From an uncultured Oscillospiraceae bacterium (GTDB taxonomy: Bacteria > Bacillota > Clostridia > Oscillospirales > Ruminococcaceae), in assembly GCA_934526065.1 (NCBI GenBank), contig CAKSZX010000011.1:1-62751 (forward strand): a DNA stretch of 62,751 nucleotides, in the 5' to 3' direction. How positions within the stretch are numbered: position 1 is the first letter of the stretch; the number at the start of each line of letters is the position of its first letter. The translations under genes were made by a program, and so were the position numbers. Below, one piece after another: positions 58,793-62,751 of the stretch. The notes below the pieces were generated by a model. It was not told where the DNA came from. It saw only the letters and a list, made by a program, of their open reading frames with translations, and searched no databases.

Positions 58793-59608
58793 CGTAGGGG
58801 CGACCATTGGTCGCCTTTATTGCAGATTATTTGAACAGATTTCCCGCTATAAATCAGCAACTTCAACAAATCGCAAGACAGGCTCTCTTTGATAAAGAGA
58901 GCTGTCAGCGTAGCTGACTGAGAGATTGGAAAACATTTTGTTTATATCTTGTATTCGGTAACAAGTTCGGTTGAAAGTTCTCTTGCAAACCAGATTTTCG
59001 TACCAAGGTCAATCCCTCCGGTTTTTCTAACGAAAAACCACCTCCCTTTACACAAGGGCGGCAAAATTGCGGAATTTTTGGGCTTGTTGTTTGTAACCAA
59101 GATTTGATGTAAACAGGTCGCTTGACAACCCCTCAGACGGCTAACGCCGCCAGCTCCCCTTGCACAGTGGAGCCAAGATGTTGCTAACCTTTGGGAATGT
59201 TATTTTGTATTCGACATTTATTTACAAATTATATTGTTTAAAATGGTTTCCCGCTATAAATAACAAGCCGAGCAGATAGTAAGGCTTGCCCTCCCTGTGC
59301 AAGGGAGGGTGGTGTGAGCGCTTAGCGAACACCGGGAGGGTTGATTAAAAATCTGTAAGCCTATAATTTTCAATAAAACAGGCTCTTTGGTGCACTTATT
59401 CTGTTGTAAATCAACACTTTAAACCTAACGAGTGGCAAGGCTCTCTTTGGTAAAGAGAGCTGTCAGCGTAGCTGACTGAGAGATTGGTAAACATTTTGTT
59501 TATATGCGATATTCGGTAACAAGTTTGCTTGCAAATTAGGTTATCTTACCAAGGTCAATCCCTCCGGTTTTTCTAACGAAAAACCACCTCCCTTTACCAA
59601 AGGGCGGC
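58793..59608. repeat. Mosaic repeat array between kinase and solute-binding genes
   Basis: No gene is present from 58554 to 59685. Units in order are A 58793-58815, C 58881-58928, E 59008-59062, F 59124-59174, D 59288-59343, C 59439-59486 and E 59554-59608. They are the same families as at 7.3-10.8 kb, with nearly identical linkers. The 58620-58700 stretch also has a short tandem duplication around CCCCATATACGGGGC-like sequence. Confidence 0.88.
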
Positions 59609-59685
59609 AAAATTACAGATTTTTTATAAATATATTTATCTATCCCCGTAATTCGTTCTACCAAATTACAAATCTAAAATATTAT

Positions 59686-61125
59686 TTACCGGCCTATCCG
59701 TGTGTTCAATGCGGATACAAAATCTTCATACCACCGGTCAAAAGCCTCGTCGGTAATGTATGGGGCAACTGCCTTTTCCCTTGTCCGTCCTGCCGCAACT
59801 TTGGCGTTAATTTCTTCCAAATCCGCCTTTGCTTTATCGGAAAGGTTGTAGTCCAAAACTTTTCTTGCAGCCATGCCGTTTGCAAATGCAGAGGCTGTAT
59901 AATATTCACAACCTTCGTCATGGGAAATAACCATCTTCAAACAGTCATAAGCCTTTTGGTTTATTTCAAGGTTGTTATCATTCAAAGCCTTGTCCAAAGC
60001 CTCAACAGAATGAGAGTCCTTTGTAACCGGCATATATGAAGATTCGCAGACAAACTTGTAGTTATTTTCTGTCTCGGTAAACCATTTAAGGAAAACGCAA
60101 GCGGCGTATTCGTGGGCTGTGTCTGACTTTGTAACAGCCATACCTGCCCCCTGCTGAACCTTGACATTTTCTCCCCCGTCAAAAATCGGCGCATTTAAAA
60201 TATCATAATCAATACTTTCACTGCCCTTTGCTGTCTCCATACAGTCCGGGAAGTACATAGAAGATGAAGAAGAACCTGTGTATGCGATAATATCACCTGT
60301 TTTAACATCATCGGAGCGAAATCTGCCGTAACTGGCAAACCAGCCCTTTACGGTAGGCACATACCAATTATCCCAAAGGCGGCGGATTTTTTCTTTGTCG
60401 GCATTTAATTTAACGCCGTCCCCTGTGACTTCAAAAATTTCGGTGCCCTGCTGTTTCATGCCTATTACAAAGTAGTTAGCCATGGAATCTCTGCCGTAGA
60501 AAGCCTTGCCCCCTGACCATTCGTAATATTTTTTCGCAACTTCCACAATTCCCTCGTCGGTTAAAAGCATATCCTTTGTAACGCCCGTCTGCTCGGCAAA
60601 AGGCTCCCAGGCGGTTTCGTTAATCATTGTGATTTCCGTTGACTTTGCCGTAGGGAAAAGATAAAGTGCCTCACCGTTGTTAAGATAGCCTTCACGAATA
60701 TAGCCCTCAACATATTTGTCGATGTCGTCCTGTGTAAAATATCTGGTCAAATCCGCAAGACCTACCGTGTTCAATGCCGTATAGGCCAAATCGGAATAGG
60801 AGGCAAAAATATTCGGCACATCTTCCGCACCTACTTTGCCCTCAATGGCATCTGTAACGGCCTGTTCCAAATCGGAAACGGAGCCTTGACTTTTGCCCTC
60901 AACATAAATGCCCTGTTCCTTGCCTACCGTGGCATTAAATTCCGACACAAGCCGGTCAAAAGCCGCCTGCTGTGCGCCGTTGTAATAGTGCCAAACGGTT
61001 ATTGCTATTGGGTTGTTAGGGTCAAGTTTTACAACTTCCACATTTTTGGTGTCACTCCGACAGCCTGTAAGGACCCCTAAAAGCAAAACCGCTGCCATAA
61101 GGAAAGTTAAAATTTTCTTTTTCAT
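59686..61125 (-). CDS. ABC-type extracellular solute-binding lipoprotein (sugar type)
   Basis: This 479-residue protein has a lipoprotein signal peptide with lipobox LTGC (cysteine at residue 22) and a family 1 solute-binding fold, seen in ITVWHYYNGAQQAAFDRLV, IPNIFASYSDLAYTA-like (VPNIFASYSDLAYTA) and YECAVFLKWFTETENN-like (YAACVFLKWFTETENN). It should bind a sugar or oligosaccharide outside the membrane. No permease or ATPase gene is in the window, so it is an orphan; it may feed the hybrid kinase at 54642 or a distant transporter. AGGAGG precedes the ATG. Confidence 0.9.
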   Translation of the reverse strand: MKKKILTFLMAAVLLLGVLTGCRSDTKNVEVVKLDPNNPIAITVWHYYNGAQQAAFDRLVSEFNATVGKEQGIYVEGKSQGSVSDLEQAVTDAIEGKVGAEDVPNIFASYSDLAYTALNTVGLADLTRYFTQDDIDKYVEGYIREGYLNNGEALYLFPTAKSTEITMINETAWEPFAEQTGVTKDMLLTDEGIVEVAKKYYEWSGGKAFYGRDSMANYFVIGMKQQGTEIFEVTGDGVKLNADKEKIRRLWDNWYVPTVKGWFASYGRFRSDDVKTGDIIAYTGSSSSSMYFPDCMETAKGSESIDYDILNAPIFDGGENVKVQQGAGMAVTKSDTAHEYAACVFLKWFTETENNYKFVCESSYMPVTKDSHSVEALDKALNDNNLEINQKAYDCLKMVISHDEGCEYYTASAFANGMAARKVLDYNLSDKAKADLEEINAKVAAGRTREKAVAPYITDEAFDRWYEDFVSALNTRIGR

Positions 61126-61298
61126 TTTTCCTCCTATTTGCTGAACTGCCTTTATAAAGATACCGTCGGCAGTGAAATAAATATAAATAACATAACTTTA
61201 TGTTATGATATTTGGTTGTAAGTTTGGTTGAAAATTAACTTGCTAATTAGTTTATCGTACCAAGGTCAATCCATCATCAAAGTTAATTCCTCTTTAAG

Positions 61299-62675
61299 GT
61301 CAATCCCTCCGGTTTTCCCAGGAAAACCACCTCCCTTTGCATGTTATGCCCCGTGGGTACAAGGGAGGCAAAGTTGTGGATTTTGGGGGTTGTTATTTAC
61401 AGCCGAAATTTGGTGTAAACAAATTGCAAGACAACCCCTCAGACGGCTAACGCCGCCAGCTCCCCTTGCACAGTGGAGCCAAGATGTTGCTAACCTTTGG
61501 GAATGTTATTTTGTATTCGACATTTATTTATAAATTATATTGTTTAAAATGGTTTTCTGCTGTAATAAAGTATCTAAACAGACAGTAAACCTGCCCTCCT
61601 TGTGCAAGGGAGGGTGGTGTGAGCGTTTAGCGAACACCGGGAGGGTTGCTCAAAACAACTTTTCGCTATAAAACCGTCATCGGTTCAAATTTGCAAGACA
61701 ACCCCTCAGTCGGCTATCGCCGCCAGCTCCCCTTGCACAGTGGAGCCAAGATTGATGTGAAGCTCAGAGATATTTATTTGTAGCCGAAATTCGATGTAAA
61801 CAGGTTGTTTATGTGCAAACCTGCGGTTTGCATAGGCGTTCAATGAACGCCCCTACGATTTAACTTTGTAATTACTGTTTATGACCGGCAAGGCACTTAA
61901 TTTTTTTGGGAATATTATTCTGCAACCGACGACAGTAAATCACAGATAGCCCGTAGGGGCGACCATCGGTCGCCTCATTGCAGATTATGTGAACCGATTT
62001 TCCGCTATAAAATAGCAAGCCGAGCAGACAGTAAACCTGCCCTCCTTGTGCAAGGGAGGGTGGTGTGAGCATTTAGCGAACACCGGGAGGGTTGATTGAA
62101 ACAATTTTCCGCTGTAAAACTGTCATCGGTTCAAAATTGCAAGACAACCCCTCAGATGACTAACGCCGCCAGCTCCCCTTGCACAAGGGAGCCAAGGTGT
62201 TGCTAACCTTTGGGAATGTTATTTTGTATTTGACATTTATTTATGAATTATATTGCTTAAAATGGTTTTCCGCTATAAATAACAAGCCGAGCAGATAGCA
62301 AAACCTGCCCTCCTTGTGCAAGGGAGGGTGGTGTGAGCATTTAGCGAACACCGGGAGGGTTGTCAATGTGCAAACCTACGGTTTGCATAGGCGTTCAATG
62401 AACGCCCCTACGGATTTATTTTATAAATATGTTTATCTGTAAAACAATCCACAGAACAAGGCTCTCTTTGGTAAAATTGTTTGGTTGCAAATCAATACTT
62501 CAAACCGAACAAGTAGCAAGGCTCTCTTTGGTAAAGAGAGCTGTCAGCGACAGCTGACTGAGAGATTGGAAACATTTTGTTTATATTCGATATTCGGTTG
62601 AAAATCAAGTTATAGTACCAAGGTCAATCCCTCCGGTTTTCTTGCGAAAACCACCTCCCTTTGCACAAGGGAGGG
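61299..62675. repeat. Mosaic repeat array at the right end
   Basis: No credible gene is visible from 61126 to the end. Units are E 61299-61369, F 61430-61480, D 61593-61648, F 61697-61747, B 61813-61857, A 61952-61974, D 62039-62094, F 62142-62193, D 62307-62362, B 62368-62412, C 62520-62568 and E 62622-62675. The first E has a loop insertion of about 20 bp that is the reverse complement of the loop insertion in D at 9160. D at 62307 abuts B at 62368, with the usual linker missing. The F copy at 62142 has a broken first stem (GATGAC). Confidence 0.88.
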
Positions 62676-62751
62676 CAGATTATAATAACAAGTGCAACAG
62701 TAAAAAATAGATTTCATATCGACCGAGGTGTAAAATAATGCTACCAACAAA

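Noticed and set aside
61228..62072. Frames of 66 and 101 codons in the right-end array
   Set aside because: They are made of repeat units read through by chance and have no ribosome binding sites.

Overview
The window looks like a chromosomal segment of a low-to-moderate GC Gram-positive anaerobe, most likely class Clostridia (Oscillospirales/Ruminococcaceae-like). Evidence: sigma-A type promoters (TTGACA, 17 bp, TATAAT-like), AGGAGG ribosome binding sites, intrinsic terminators after most units, a sufCBDSU operon, an oxygen-detoxifying flavodiiron protein, a ZTP riboswitch before a clostridial pur operon, C69 dipeptidase, an acyl-ACP thioesterase and no outer-membrane genes. No rRNA, tRNA or CRISPR array was seen.

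Layout: 1-7265 holds a peroxiredoxin-like protein, a flavodiiron protein and, divergently, sufC-sufB-sufD-sufS-sufU. 7266-10900 is a 3.6 kb gene-free array of two-hairpin repeats. 10916-18275 holds small accessory genes, a MalY-like aminotransferase and an operon with a leucine-rich repeat protein. 18396-29827 is the purine operon (purE-C-F-M-N, PurO-type IMP cyclohydrolase, stand-alone AICAR formyltransferase, purD, purL) behind a ZTP riboswitch and terminator. 29864-36095 carries a polytopic membrane protein, a lipoprotein, an HD hydrolase, an M20 amidohydrolase behind a tyrosine-rich leader peptide and terminator, and a CofE-like protein.

36307-40939 is the most unusual part: an AT-rich integrated element with the gene set of a filamentous phage (inovirus) of a single-membrane host. 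It has a Zot/pI-like ATPase, a pVIII-like coat protein, adsorption and minor coat-like membrane proteins and no secretin. Its replicon resembles plasmid pMV158: a Rep_2-type HUH initiator, a hairpin whose loop carries ACTACGAC, and a 45-residue ribbon-helix-helix (CopG-size) protein. It is bounded by a 16 bp direct repeat inside 11-6-11 bp sites, and no integrase gene is present. Back-to-back promoters near the left end suggest that the rep operon gains its promoter when the element circularises.

41258-54452 holds ordinary housekeeping and accessory genes: NUDIX hydrolase, a two-component system with a secreted partner, MscS channel, radical SAM/SPASM protein, CBS-containing Mn-pyrophosphatase, rhomboid protease, RlmA-type methyltransferase, thioesterase and C69 dipeptidase. 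The right end has a 1303-residue hybrid sensor kinase and an orphan sugar-type solute-binding lipoprotein. Both are embedded in more repeat arrays of the same families as at 7.3-10.8 kb.

All product names come from reading motifs; no database search was possible.
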